DNA of 64,000 nucleotides from NCBI GenBank assembly GCA_029582165.1, contig CM055870.1:44596513-44660512 (forward strand). The letters are read 5' to 3'. The notes below the pieces were generated by a model. It saw nothing but the letters and a program-made list of their open reading frames with translations. It had not been told where the DNA came from and ran no database searches. The translations under genes and the position numbers were made by a program. The stretch comes from Portulaca oleracea. Its lineage: Eukaryota > Streptophyta > Magnoliopsida > Caryophyllales > Portulacaceae. Shown piece after piece: positions 46,741 through 59,088 of this stretch (position 1 is its first letter; every line of letters starts with the position of its first letter).

Positions 46741-49700
46741 TTATCGTGAACCTTTTTGTTCCGATGTAACCAATTCACTCAAGGGATAGCAAAAAAAGAA
46801 GTGATCCAAATCCGAGACCTGACCTTGTTTCTGAAGGAAGAACTCATCCAGCTTTCGAACATTGATCTCAAATCTCCTGATTGCTGCAACATTTGGCCCA
46901 AGCAAGCATGATTTCCTCCCACACAGGTGAAATACATCGGCACTGTAAGAGCACATGGCCGCAAGTTTCAGCTTCTGTTCCACAGAAAGGGCATGATTCA
47001 TCTTGATCCTCCAACATATTTTTTCTTTTCAGCAAATGTCTTGTATTAAGCTTCCCCAATATAGCCACCCAAAGCACCATCTCCACACGAGAGAAACATT
47101 CTGCCAAACTGAACCAACTAGAAAATCAACCTGGACATTTGAGAGCATGGCTTTTTCAGCTCTCTTATATAGACTGCGTACAGAGAAAGCGCTGTTTTGG
47201 TCCCATTTCATGCTGTCTTCTGTGTTACTTAGGTGTTGGATGCTTTGTAACATATTCTTGAGCTTGAACTCTTTCCCAATTTCTTATAAATCCAATTCTC
47301 GTGTCCAAAATAGCGTCCATCTCCAAGAGTTTCCGTCAAACCAACCCATCTCACCAACCATTCTTCTCCTCTGGCTGGAAATGTTGTATAGAGCAGGGAA
47401 TTCTTCTCTTAAGATATGTTGATTCAACCAAGGATCTTCCCAAAATCTTGTTTTCATCCCATTTCCAAGAGTTATGGTGAGCCCGTTCTTGAACACTTCT
47501 TGCACCGCACCTTTACTTCTCAATAGAGATCGAATGTCTCCCCAAGGACTGGACACTTTCTGTTTATAGGAGGATGGAAGTAATGTGCCATCCTCGTTGT
47601 GAATGGATTTAATTATCTCCTTTCAAAGCGCTCCTTCCTCTGAAATGTATCTCCACCACCATTTCGTTAATGGACTGGCATTTTTCATTAAGATGTCTCC
47701 AATGCCCAAACCTCCTTTATCCTTGGGTCTTTACACAATTTCCCATCTGACCAAGGCGTTCACTTTATTTTCTGATTTGCCTCCCCACAAGAATCTCCTT
47801 TGAATTTTAATTATTTCCTTGGCAACTGTTTTCGGAATTTTAAATAGAGGGAGGTAGTATAAGGGCAGACTATTGAGCACGACTTTGAGAATCACAAGTC
47901 TACCAGCTTTAGAGAGTGTATTCGACTTCCAGCTCTGTAATCTTCCTTGTAGCTTTTTAATAACAGGCTCCCAAGCTACTATCTTTCTCATATTCATGCC
48001 GAGAGGAAACCCCATATAGGTTATGGGCAACTCCACTAATTTGCATTGCAACTCGAGCACTCGGTTTTTGCTCCAGCTTTTGTTTTTGCCGATCACTACT
48101 AGACCTGATTTGTCATAGTTTATTGCAAACCCAGAGAAGGTTTCGAAGGCGTGCAGTGCGGCTTTAATGTTCATCAATTGATTCTTATCAGCTGTCGAGA
48201 AGATTAACGTGTCTTCGGCAAACTGAAGATAGGATAGCCTCCTTTTCTGTCTTCCAATCTCTACACCACTGCAATATCCTTTCTCGATACCATTTAGTAG
48301 AAACTTGTTTAAGCCTTCAGATAATATAGCAAATAAAAAGGGGGAGAGTGGGTCACCTTGTCTGAGTCCATATTCCATTCTGAAAGGCTTCGTTGGCTTC
48401 CCATTAATTAGAATCGAGATAGAAGTAGTACGTAGGCATGCTTGAATCCAAGACAACCATTTTGCACCAAAACCCATTTGCTCCAGGATTTGAAAAGTGC
48501 GTCCCAATTTACGGAGTCAAAGGCTTTATGGAAGTCGAGCTTGAAAAGAATAATATCCCTTTTTTCCGCCTTGTCCAGCTAACCACTTCATTTGCTATTA
48601 GAGCTCCGTCTAGGATTTGTCTTCCTTCAACAAAGCCCGGCTGTGCTTCTCCAATGAGTTTTGGTAGGACTTTTTTTAGTCTGACGGACAAGATTTTGGA
48701 AATAATCTTGTAAATACAACCAATGAGACTGATGGGCCTGTAATTTTTAATGTCAATTACGTCCTTTTTCTTGTGAAATAGGGTGACCCATGTGGTATTG
48801 ATCATGGAAGGTAGTTTTCCATCGTCAAAGAACTTGAGAATGATATCAGTGAACTCCTGTCCAATGATCGGCCGTAGATGTTTGATACTCTTCATGTTGA
48901 ATCCATCACAGCTAGTAGCTTTATTAGGATTTCATAAATCCAGGGCTTTTCAGATCTCATCTTGGGTTACTTCTCTCTCAAGGTCTATTACTTCCTCTTG
49001 CGTTAGACAGTTGAGTCTAAGACCTGAAATGTCAAAATGCAACCTCCTCTCCTTTTCCTTATAAAGTTTTCGAAAGAAGCTAATGATTGCCTTCTCAATT
49101 TCATGGTACTTTGTATATTTAAGGCCATCAACACAAATCTCCTCTATTATTTTCTTCCTCCTCTGAATGGTTGCCAAGGTGTGGAAATACCTTGTGTTTT
49201 TATCACCCTCCTTTAGGATTTGGCATCTAGATTGTTGCTTCCACCACCTCTCCTTTCTAGAATACCACAGCTTGAGATGAGCACTTAAAGCTTCTCTTCT
49301 GGATGCCTCGCACTGGCTCAATCCAACCACCAAGCCTTTTTCATCTATTTTCTTTAGTTCAACCTCAATATTCTCTATATGCTGATTTAGATTGCCGAAC
49401 ACCTCGAGGTTCCATTTTTTGAGAGGTTCTTTAAGAGCTTTGAGCTTTTGATGAAGGGGTTTATCAGCCAGCAGAACCCATTCTTTTTCAAAAAGTTGCA
49501 TGAATGATTGGCAATCTAACCAAGGGTTGTAGATTCTAAAGGGGGAAGGCCCCCATTTTGTTTCTGAGGTTTTCAATATGAGTGGGAAGTGATCCGAAGT
49601 TGCCCTTTCAATACAATGAACCTCGATATTCTGAAAGCTTGTTAAAAGGTTGCCTTCAATCATGATGCGATCGATTCTACTAGCGAAATTCACCCTCATG

Positions 49701-50255
49701 TAAGTGTAAGGTTGATCAATGGGAAGATCTTGCAGATTTAGGTCCGCCATAAAATCGGCCAGATCACTCATTCCCTGTGTTAGTGTGTTGCCGCCTCTTC
49801 TTTCCGCTGGAGAAATGATCTCGTTGAAGTCGCCCATAAGTACTAATGGATAATGAAGCTGATCGCTGAGTGCTCTCAGTTGATCCCACATGGTTTTCCG
49901 CACCTATGATGTGTTGGGCGCATAAATTAAACATATGGCACATTTGAGATGATCATGCACAAATTCCCCTTTAATGCAGATCCATTTTTTTTTAATCTTT
50001 ATAGCCTCCCTCACAATGAAACTCTTCTTTGGACCATATTAGGATGAGGTCGCCAGACCTACCATCGGCTTTGATGTCCATGGAGTCAGCATCTACTCTA
50101 CCCAAGTAGGATACAATACCACGATGATCGAAGACTTGGTGTTTCTTTTCAACCAAGCCAAATATATCTAAATTCTCCTTCTGAATGATTTTCTTAGCTT
50201 GACTCCTTTTATCCACTGACCCAAAGCCCCTAATATTCCAGCAAGCGATTCTCAT
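46741..50255 (-). pseudogene. LINE ORF2: endonuclease, RT, zf-RVT (broken)
   Basis: It starts MRIACWNIRGFG at 50255. Endonuclease motifs are VEKKHQ, LMGDFNEI (near 49840), SRIDRIMI and SDHFPL (near 49600). After the linker (RWWKQQSRCQILKEGDKNTR near 49230) RT continues in other frames: DIKNYRPISLIGCIYKIISK near 48750, FVEGRQILDG, then the frame 48507-47731 with GLRQGDPLSPFLF. The catalytic box there reads QFAEDTLIF: the first Asp is Glu98 (codon 48214-48216), a change expected to cripple polymerisation. The zf-RVT end has CPFCGTEAETCGHVLLQC near 47000. Frame changes lie near 48910, 48510, 47730 and 47270. I see no RNase H between 46741 and the 3' end. Confidence 0.88.
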
Positions 50256-51665
50256 GAGGTTATAACTGCTAAACCACATCCACTCCCAATTGTAACCGAC
50301 TTCTTGGATAGCTTCTTTCTAATGTCCTTTTGTCTCTTGGGTGTTAAGGCAACTTGTTCCTCATGATTGTGACTCCTTTGATTGCTGTTTGGTGCATTTA
50401 GATGCTCAGCAGATTGGATTTGAATTTCTACGAGTCTCGAAGAGTCTTTAAAATCCACTTGATGGTTATTTGGAGGAGTGGCTTTTTCCTGTATTCAAGG
50501 CTTCTATTAACTGAACATGAACGTCTACTAGGCCAGAGGAAGTATTTTCAGGAAAATCCGACTTTTCACATTCTTGCAGGGAATGAAAACCAACATTAAT
50601 GGGGTTCTCCAGGTTTGCATCAATTCTTGGACTTCCAACCACCTCCTTATGATTGTTCGTTTCAATTTCCAAGCAATTTGAGGTCTCTTGATTTTCTCCT
50701 TGGGGAACCGTGCTTTCAACATACCCCAAGGATGACACATATTTCAAGCCGCCTGTATGAGGCACATCATGTCCCAAATGTGGAACAAAGGCACTGGGTT
50801 GGGTCCGCTCGTCATCCTTAGTCTCGGCAACAATATGCTCCATAGGAGTTTCAAGGATTGTACTTGCATCTTCAACCTGCTCAATATATAGGAGTTTCAA
50901 GAACTCTACTTGTATTATGAGCATCCATATTTGCTTGGTTAGAAAGTTGATTCATTGCCTCCTTATCCTCATCTAAAACTAATATAGCTGAGGCCTTCTC
51001 TTTAACTCCGAGATGCTGAAACAACAGGTCCGAGTTTCGTGGATATAGATTTTTTAGGCACAGTCTTGGACTGAGAAGACAACTTCTTCTTCGATTTGAT
51101 GAAAATCCTTTGTTAGAATGGGAAAGCATAGTGATCCAGATTTAATCTTCTCCTCGAACCAGTGTACCTCATCGATTATCTGACCCCATGGGGCAATGCG
51201 TTTTTTGACATTCTCCATTGACCACCCATGAGGGGGAATACCAACAATTTCCACCCATGTCTGCCTGTCTTCGCTTGCCTTATACTTTGACCAAGCTCTC
51301 GTTTCTTTGAATAGTTTTGATAATTCATCTATAGGGAAACGACATACATCCTCCTTTGTAGGCATAGTAAGAATTACCTTGTAACCACCCAATGATGTTA
51401 TCTTTATATCTAGGTTTGATACATTGTGTAAAACCCCGGAAAATTTAAAGGTGTTGACCGTGACGCCGTCAGTAAATTAAGTTTGTCTTCGTTAATTGTT
51501 TATCTGTTCGTTTGTGTTTATTGTTGCTAACATTCGTTTGGTACGTGGGCCAGTTGAGGACTATGAGTATTTTAGTAATTTCTTACCTACATGGGAATTT
51601 CTTGGGAGTAAGGGTATATTCGTAATTTCATGTGTTATTATAATTAGATGGATTGTGTGATTATT

Positions 51666-51675
51666 ATTATTCGCG

Positions 51676-51709
<34 letters not shown>

Positions 51710-51724
51710 GTTATTATTCGCGTC

Positions 51725-51765
<41 letters not shown>
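51666..51765. repeat. (ATT)n microsatellite pair in LTR copy B
   Basis: Two ATT runs are separated by a GTTATTATTCGCGTC-like spacer. Confidence 0.9.
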
Positions 51766-54009
51766 ATGTTGTGTACGTAAAGAATCATGTGCTGTGTTCT
51801 GTTAAGATGATTATTACTATTATTATGATTCTAGTTAATGTAGTAGTAGTAGTATTATATTAGTGATATTATTAATATTACTATTACCTATTAGTACTAG
51901 TAGTAGTAGAAGTAGGTTATATCTTTATGAGAGTTTGTTAGGGTTTAGGTTTCAGTCAGTTAATCGAATTCTTAGAGTTAGATTAGGATTAAAAGTGGTT
52001 TAAGGGAAGATTAGGAGTTATTATCTATTAAACCAGGTCACAAAACGCACGCACCCCTACTCCTCCCTCTTCTCTCTCCCGTGTTTCTCTTTCTTCCTCT
52101 CTGCGTGCCTCTGTTGCCGTCGCCGGAACACCGAGAATGTCGCCGGAGCACCGCTGGACCACCTTCGCCGACCGCTGGCACCATCCCGCACCATCGAAAC
52201 GCGAAACCGCAGGAGTTTGCCGTTGTTGCTGCTGTTGCGGTCATCACTGACACCGCACCCACACTTCGACGACCACCGTCTGCTCTCGTCGCTGCCGCAA
52301 GTGCTGCCGCTAATCACAATCGATCCGGACGCCCTTCAACGACACCGACGACCACCCATCACCGCCCCTGACCGCCAGAAACCCTCACGTACACCTCTGT
52401 TTTAGTTTCCCTCTGTTGCTTTGTTCTTGAATTTTTGCTCGATTATCTTTTGGGTTCCCTAAACTTGTACCAATTAAATTTGGTATTTTTTTTAATGAAG
52501 TCTTGTATGAAGTATAGTGTTAGTTAGCAAGATAGGTCCTTGATTATTGGTTAGGTAATTACGTGAGTTGGGATGATCGTGATGGTTTTGATGTGTTTTA
52601 CTTGGGGGAGATTCATGCAGTTTATTACTAGGAGTGAATGTTGTATAGTATGAATAGTGTATGCTAAATTTTTATGAGGACTTTTCTAATAGGTTTAGTA
52701 GTAATTTAGTTAGCGAATTAGGTTATTCATCCATGACTATTATAAGGTTAGTATTAGAATATATGCACATAAGGTATGCCATGTTAGTGTATGATATTTT
52801 ATGCATGTTTTAAGATTAAATTAAATTATTAAAGTTGATTTCATGTTTTGCGATTTGGTTTTGATGAAAGGAAGTTTGATGTTTGAACCCTAAGTTAAGT
52901 TGGACTTTATACCTTAGACCCTAGTTACTGTTTTGAGCCCAAATTAGAACCCGGAGATCAATTGGTAAAAGTTAGAACCGAAATTACAAATTTATTAAGA
53001 ACCGGTAACGGGACAGTTTTGTTAGTGTCTAAAGATCGGGTTGCCAAGATTAGTATAGTTAGTCTTTGACAGAACCCTTTTATCTGGAGGTTTCCTTAGA
53101 TGTTAGAAACCATAGGAATTTTACGGATCGAACGTTTGATTTGTATAACCCGAGTTATAATCTTTTTACCAGAACCTGTCAGATCTGGACTAATTGGGAA
53201 GATGAGTGTTTTTAGAGTCCTTCGTGACTGATATGGGCTTGGTCATCAACATAGAAGTTTTAGTAGACATCCCGAGGCTTCCGAAAAGTCCAGAACCAGA
53301 CCCATAGGATGTCGGGAAGTTGAGTTGTGACCCGTTTTATGTGAACGTTGCAATTTGTCCTCTGCTTGCTTTTATTTATGAAAATTGTTGAGTAAATTTT
53401 ATGTGTGAACTTGTTATATAATTCCTTGAGGGTGTTAAGTGTAAATCATAAATGATAGGAACCTAAGTGTTCTTAGGGGATGGGTTAGGTAGTTGATAGT
53501 TAATACTAACTTCGTTAGAACGCGTTTTGATTAGATAATTATTCTTATTCTAAGCCCGAGTTAGTGCGTGACGATAGTGAGCTCAAGTGTGTTCTCCTTA
53601 TTGCTGTACTGTGACGTTATTCAGGTAATTGTCTATGCTCTAATCCCCATCGGGATGCTCTTTAAATGTGTTTTGATGTTTCATAATCTATTTTGAGAAT
53701 TGCATCCCGAAATGGGACTTTTGTGGAAATACGACCATCTGTTTTGATAATCTTTTTGATTCGATTGTGATCTTGGTTTATTTGAGTTGAGAAATTGGAT
53801 GGTCTTTTATTCAAAGTTTTGTTAATGGTTTTGATAACTTGGGATGGTTTGACTTGAGAGTCGTGAGTTGAGTTTGAAAATTGTATAAATAATTCAAGTG
53901 GAAACGTTAAGCGGGTTTCGGGGGATAACCTGTTGTGCAGGTGTAACAACCTGCAGGGTTATGGACCAGGAGATTAGGGCTTCCTTCCCTGATATAGGAT
54001 AGAATTTTG

Positions 54010-54149
54010 ATGCCTTTGGTAGGCGATATTATTTATGCTTTTGGTGGGCGATATTTTTGATGCCTTTGGTAGGCGATGTTTTGATGCCTTTGGTGGGCGA
54101 TATTATTTATGCCTTTGGTAGGCGACGTTCTTGATGCCTTTGGTAGGCG
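54010..54149 (+). repeat. Six-unit short hairpin repeat inside LTR copy B
   Basis: Six units of TGCCTTTGGTAGGCGA or TGGGCGA variants, spaced 23-27 bp, lie about 480 bp from the LTR end. Confidence 0.85.
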
Positions 54150-55457
54150 ATGTTACTTTAAGGGATTTGGTATCCCGCCCGCAAATTAAAATATGGATTG
54201 GATGGGTTGAGGAAACAGTATGGGATTAAAGGTTTGTAAAACGTTTGATTCGATCCCTCTCCCCAAAATGAATTGAAATGAACTTAAACTGTTTTAAACG
54301 TTAGGGGTAGACATTATTGAGATTTCCCCCTCATTTTTGAAATGTTTCGTTTTCAGGTGAAGATCTAAATGCTGGGGACGGGAATTAGAAGTGAGGACGA
54401 CGAGTCTAGAAGTCCTCGAATCTTTTTATATTGTTTTCGTTATGAAATCTTAAAGTTTTGTTTTGAGTTGTTAGTAGTTACCGTTAGCAGACAGTTGTGT
54501 TTTCCTTTCTCGCCTTGTATTCCTTGAGGATCGTGACGCCAAACTAAATTTGAAGTCTTCCGCTAAGTTTCGTCTGTTAACGTTAGTTGACTTTGACTTT
54601 TCTATAATTGAATTTCCGGGGCGTTACACATTGTGAAGGAAATTGGCCACAGTGCAAACGTCTATGAGTGTGTCACTTGTGTAGACCAAGCTTCTTTCAA
54701 GCCACTCCAAATTCTCAATGCATAGCTCACCATGAACGACTCTACGTCTGTTTGATACATTCTGAGTTAGTGAATTCCCCAAATTCCCATTCAATTGAGT
54801 GTCCTTCCTTACCCATATTTGCTTGACCTTCCTTCCTATGTTATGCTTGATTCTCTTTTTTACCCAGATTTGCTTGACTCTTCCTTTTCTTGACCCTGCT
54901 GATTTTGCCCAATTATCTATGATTCTGGATCCTCTTACCAATTTATGGTGCATGACCTGGATAGCTCTCCTTGCATCTTCTTCCTTTGCGAACCGCACAA
55001 AGCCAAATCTCCCAAACTTGCCATTTCTTCTCGGGATGTAAGAGTGAGTGATGTCACCAAATGGACAGAACACACCTTTGAGTCCATGTTTATCAATTGA
55101 ATTAGGCAGATTAGCGATGTAGATCAGATAATTTGAGGTAGGATCTACCGAAAGGGTGTTCTCCATTCAAATGCTTGTCAATTGGATGCAGATAAGGAAA
55201 TAACACGCAATTATGATCTTCCCCTACCAATTACCAAATGTAAAATGCGTACGACTATGCAATTCTCCAATTCAAAGTAAATATATACTACATTTGTAAG
55301 GCCTACCGACCACTAGTAGCTGCACACAAATTTCATATTCACCCGCTACATTCTTAGGGAATATATATTCTTTTCTTTAATTACTGAATAGTTCATAAGT
55401 TTATAACTTCTTTGCTTCTTCTCACATAGATAATTCATTCATTAACAATCGTTGTAA

Positions 55458-55696
55458 TCTATATATTATAATAGAAATCATTGTGGGTCCCACGAAATAG
55501 AGCCACGGGAGTGACTATAGGGCAATTGGCCAATCACAACGTAGAAATTTTTTTTTTCTATTTTCTATTTTTTTTATTTTCAATCTGGATTTTATTTTAA
55601 AATAAAAAAATCAGAAAGTATCACTAATCTCTTATTGCTTTGGACTCTGAATTAAATTATTTTGGTGCAAATAATAGTAATTATTTTGGTGTTGCC

Positions 55697-55698
<2 letters not shown>
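55458..55698 (+). repeat. Helitron 5'-end unit 1
   Basis: The unit ends TTATTTTGGTGTTGCCTATAA before the (TAA)n run at 55699-55743. Confidence 0.72.
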
Positions 55699-55743
<45 letters not shown>

Positions 55744-55744
<1 letters not shown>

Positions 55745-56140
55745 CTATATATTATAATAGAAATCATTGTGGGTCCCACGAAATAGAGCGACGGGAGTGA
55801 ATGTAGGAAAATTGACCAATCATAACGTAGATAATTATATTTTTTCTATTTTTAGTTTTTTTTTATTTTATCCGAATTTTTTTTTAAAATTAAAAAATCA
55901 GAATGTATCATGAACTGCTTTGGACTCTGACCACATTTACAACTGCTCGATAACTGTTTTGGATTTTATTTTAATGCAGCAATGAGAATCTTAAGGTAGA
56001 AAATTATATGTTTTTTTCTATATTGAATTTATTTGTTTATTTTAATTTGAATTTAATTCAATTTTTCTATATTAATAATAATAATATTAATATAATAATA
56101 ATAACTATAATAATAATAATAACAATAATAATAATAATAA
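55744..56140 (+). repeat. Helitron 5'-end unit 2
   Basis: The first ~150 bp match unit 1 closely. It then diverges and ends in mixed TAA repeats. Confidence 0.72.
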
Positions 56141-56146
56141 TCCATA

Positions 56147-56713
56147 TCTATATATTAAAATAGAAATCATTGTGGGTCCCACGAAATAGAGTGACAGGAG
56201 TGAATGTAGGGAAATTGACCAATCACAACGTAGATAATTATATTTTTTTCTATTTTTAGTTTTTTCTTTATTTTCATCTGATTTTTTTTTAAATTAAAAA
56301 ACGCAGAATGTATCTTTGACTGCTTTGGCCTCTGACCACATTTACAATTGTTCCATAACTGTTTTGGATTTTATTTTAATGCAGCAACGAGAATCTTAAG
56401 GTTGAAAATTATATTTTTTTCTATATTCAATTTTTTTATTAATTTTAATTCGAATTTTATTCAATTTTTCTATATTAATAATAATGTAGCCGGTTCAATT
56501 TTTCTATATTCAATTTTTTATTATATTTTTTTCTATTTTTAGTTATTTTATTCAATTTTTCTATATAATAGAAATCTTCGACTGCTTTGGACTCCGAATT
56601 AAATTATTTTTGTGCAAATAACAGTAATTATTTTGGTGTTGCTTATAATAATAATAATAACTAATAATAATAATAATAATAAATAACAATAGTAATAATA
56701 ATAATAATAATAA
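56147..56713 (+). repeat. Helitron 5'-end unit 3
   Basis: It matches unit 2 over its first ~250 bp and also carries the GTGTTGCTTATAA tail of unit 1 before the next (TAA)n run. Confidence 0.7.
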
Positions 56714-58556
56714 TCTATAATATAATAATATAAAAGTAATATATTCGAAATTTGAAATACTCAACTCAGAGTGATTTTAGGGGTTATCGGCCAATTAGAT
56801 TAAAGAAAAAAATGGATTTAAAAATACAATAAAAAATTCCCACCCATGAAATAATAAAAAAAAAATCCATTTAAAAAATAATAAACAAGAATTCTAATCA
56901 GATTAGGAGTATACTTATCTAATTAGAAATCTACTTCACAACTTAATTAGAATTCCCACTCTATCTGATTAGATTAATCTCCACCAAAGTAACGTATCCC
57001 AACACCGCTATAATTGTAACCGACCTAAACTCCCAACAAAGGCTTATATATATTTAGATTGCCACCAGGATTCATTGTTTTTGTTAAATGGTAAGCCCTC
57101 CCGCTTAATTAAATTCAAACAATTATATTTATACTAATGATGATAATATTTTCTTTTCAATTTGCAGAGAATTGAAGATTGTGTTGCAGTAATCAAATTT
57201 CAAGTTGGTATACAATGAGTATACAATCAATTACTGGTGCCACACCCACTCACCGTCATCCCCCCACTCACTCTTCGGTATATGTGCAGTTCTAACCACT
57301 CATGCATTCTGTTTTTGCTTTTGATCTCATATAGAACTCTATAATCTCCTATGCCAACTCTCTAATTACCGAAGCTCTAAAGTTGATTTATTTATAACTT
57401 TTTTTGGTTTAAATTGGCAGGAAACCTACCTAATTTCTTTCTGGTTATGATTGGTGGTAGGAAGGTGTATGATAATGCAGAAGGAAGACAAGTAAGATTG
57501 TGTTTCTATTTTTTTCCCCATTAAGTTCATTGTATGCATGTTTTAAGTGGGTTATATTTTTGTTTTATCAATTGCTGCCTCCAAACTAAGCTTCGAATTT
57601 GCTATCTATCAATGGAAATCTCACGTCGCCTTGGTTAAGAATATTTAATAGGAATCAGGTATGGGTAGCGCAGGATGACTGGGTCAATTGGGATGAGTGA
57701 GTATGACAAACCAAGACTAATAATTAAGGTATGACTTCGACTATATTTAAAGTTTTGTATGTATTGTTGGAGATCTGTTAGTTTTAATATAATTTTATAC
57801 TCCACTTAAATTTACTTCCATGTGAGCAATTAGCCAATTATCTCTAATGTAACCATTAAGAGTCTGGCAAATATTATGTTATACTCCAAGCCAACACTTT
57901 TGGTACCTGTATGAAAATGCATACTATTGAAAGAACTCATCGAAATGGGTTTATGTAGCATATTAATATAGCACCATGTGAAGGACTTAGAGGAAGGACA
58001 ACACATCGTAGAGAACATCACATAAAATCATGTCAAGCAAAGAGAAAACAATCGAGCAACGTGAGAGACAGAGGAAGCAAAGACCACGGTTATGGCATGT
58101 GGCAAACGCGCTTATTCGGCCAAAAAATTCAGATTTTGGAGAATGATCCTAAGATGCGAGGAGGAGGTTTTCTTGAGCATTTTGATCTCATTTTAAAAGA
58201 CATTTTTATGTATAGTAATTCCTTTTAAGCATTGGTTTCAAAACACTTTTTTTTTTATATTATTTATATGACCTATAGGCTGTATTCAACAAGAGAAATG
58301 AAGTTGCTAACAACTTAACTAGAATATATATTTCCTGTCAAAAAAAATTAGAATATATATTGCCTATTTGTGGTGATGTAATCTGGATGGGGTTTGCACT
58401 CAAGAATTCAAGTCCAATATTATGTTAACATAATATATATACACCCCCACTCTCTTTAATTTCTTCTTTTTTTTAATTGTGAGATCAAACTCCCTTTAAT
58501 TTCATAAGCGTGTATTAGCAATCTATCATTGTATCTGTACATTATATATTTTTATA

Positions 58557-58590
58557 TACTCCCTCTATTTTATATTAATTATCACTTCAT
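58557..58590 (+). repeat. Stowaway-like terminal sequence (one end only)
   Basis: TACTCCCTCTATTTTATATT resembles a Stowaway end. I do not find its inverted partner within the next few hundred bases. Confidence 0.3.
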
Positions 58591-59008
58591 AAATGTTATA
58601 TACTTTAAGGTCTCTAATATCCTTTTCTAACTTAGAACATTTTAGATACAAAACAAAGAAGGAAAGTACATGTTAAGAATTTAGTGGTGAAAAATTTTAA
58701 AGTTTGATTTAATTATAAATGATAATTATCACAATTAAGCCGAAATGAACAATAAATTTTTTTTATTAAAAGTATCTGGTTCCAAATATATAAATTATTA
58801 GTGACTCTATATAAAACTAATCTACACAATATTATACTATGGTGGTGATAAACTTAAAACAATCTTTTTGTTTATTGTCCAACATTATCAACAACTTATT
58901 ATAAAATCTTTTTGTTTGATAATTCATTTATATTTTTCTCAAATATGTACATATATATACATTTACAATTTAGTTTCTATTTTTAATAAAATATTTATTT
59001 TGTTATAT

Positions 59009-59035
59009 CCCGTGCATTACACGGGTTTAAGACTA

Positions 59036-59037
<2 letters not shown>
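59009..59037 (+). other. Helitron 3' terminus, cluster 1
   Basis: Six-base-pair hairpin, eight bases, then CTAG and host T. Confidence 0.78.
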
Positions 59038-59078
<41 letters not shown>

Positions 59079-59088
59079 TAATAATAAT

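Larger units (their letters stand above)
51427..54628 (+). repeat. Solo LTR of a Tekay-like gypsy family, copy B
   Basis: The 3202-bp LTR runs TGTAAAACCCCGG to CCGGGGCGTTACA. Perfect TSDs CATTG lie at 51422-51426 and 54629-54633. No internal region remains, so the original element was probably reduced by recombination between its LTRs. It includes (ATT)n runs (51666-51765), a GC-rich leader-like island (52040-52390) and the hairpin array 54010-54149. The last 1.74 kb matches copy A at 16172-17917. Confidence 0.9.
50252..55166 (-). pseudogene. LINE ORF1 with RRM, interrupted by a solo LTR
   Basis: It starts MENTLSVDPTSNYL at 55166. An RRM covers about residues 13-85: RNP2-like IYIANL and RNP1 RFGFVRFA are both clear. 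Basic repeats RVKQIWVKK / KVKQIWVRK follow. The frame is broken by the LTR insertion (51427-54628). Removing the LTR and one CATTG copy restores the frame from VANFLHN into a GGYKVILTMPTKED block and TWVEIVGIPPHGW (near 51260), which resembles the region found after DUF4283-like domains in plant LINEs. Further frame changes near 51100, 50900 and 50460 break the tail, which ends TGA at 50254-50252 overlapping the ORF2 ATG. It should bind element RNA and chaperone reverse transcription. Confidence 0.86.
46425..55267 (-). mobile_element. Near full-length L1-type LINE with RRM-bearing ORF1
   Basis: A 15-bp TSD CAATTCAAAGTAAAT (46410-46424 and 55268-55282) brackets it. Without the inserted LTR (51427-54628 plus one TSD copy) the element is about 5.6 kb. 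On the minus strand it has a ~100-bp leader, ORF1 with an RRM, ORF2 with endonuclease, RT and zf-RVT, and a short 3' region with AATAAA (46461-46456) and a brief A-rich end. RNase H is absent, unlike the two other LINEs in the window. RRM-type ORF1 is known in a plant LINE lineage described from beet. Confidence 0.9.
55458..59036 (+). mobile_element. Helitron cluster 1: tandem 5' ends and one 3' end
   Basis: TCTATATATTATAATAGAAATC-like 5' ends start at 55458, 55744 and about 56147, each followed by ATTGTGGGTCCCACGAAATA and separated by (TAA)n runs. A weaker start lies near 56714. A single 3' end consists of the hairpin CCCGTG-CATTA-CACGGG (59009-59025) and GACTAG ending at 59036, followed by T. 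TC at the start, hairpin plus CTRR at the end and A/T insertion point fit Helitrons. No Rep/helicase is encoded, so the element is non-autonomous. The body (56714-59036) has exon-like pieces but no recognised gene. Confidence 0.75.

Noticed and set aside
51427..54628. Interpretation as a DNA transposon with TGTAA...CCCCGG inverted ends
   Set aside because: The ends are similar in inverted form, but the 5-bp TSD, TG...CA termini, matching family copy A and gypsy-like LTR end favour a solo LTR.
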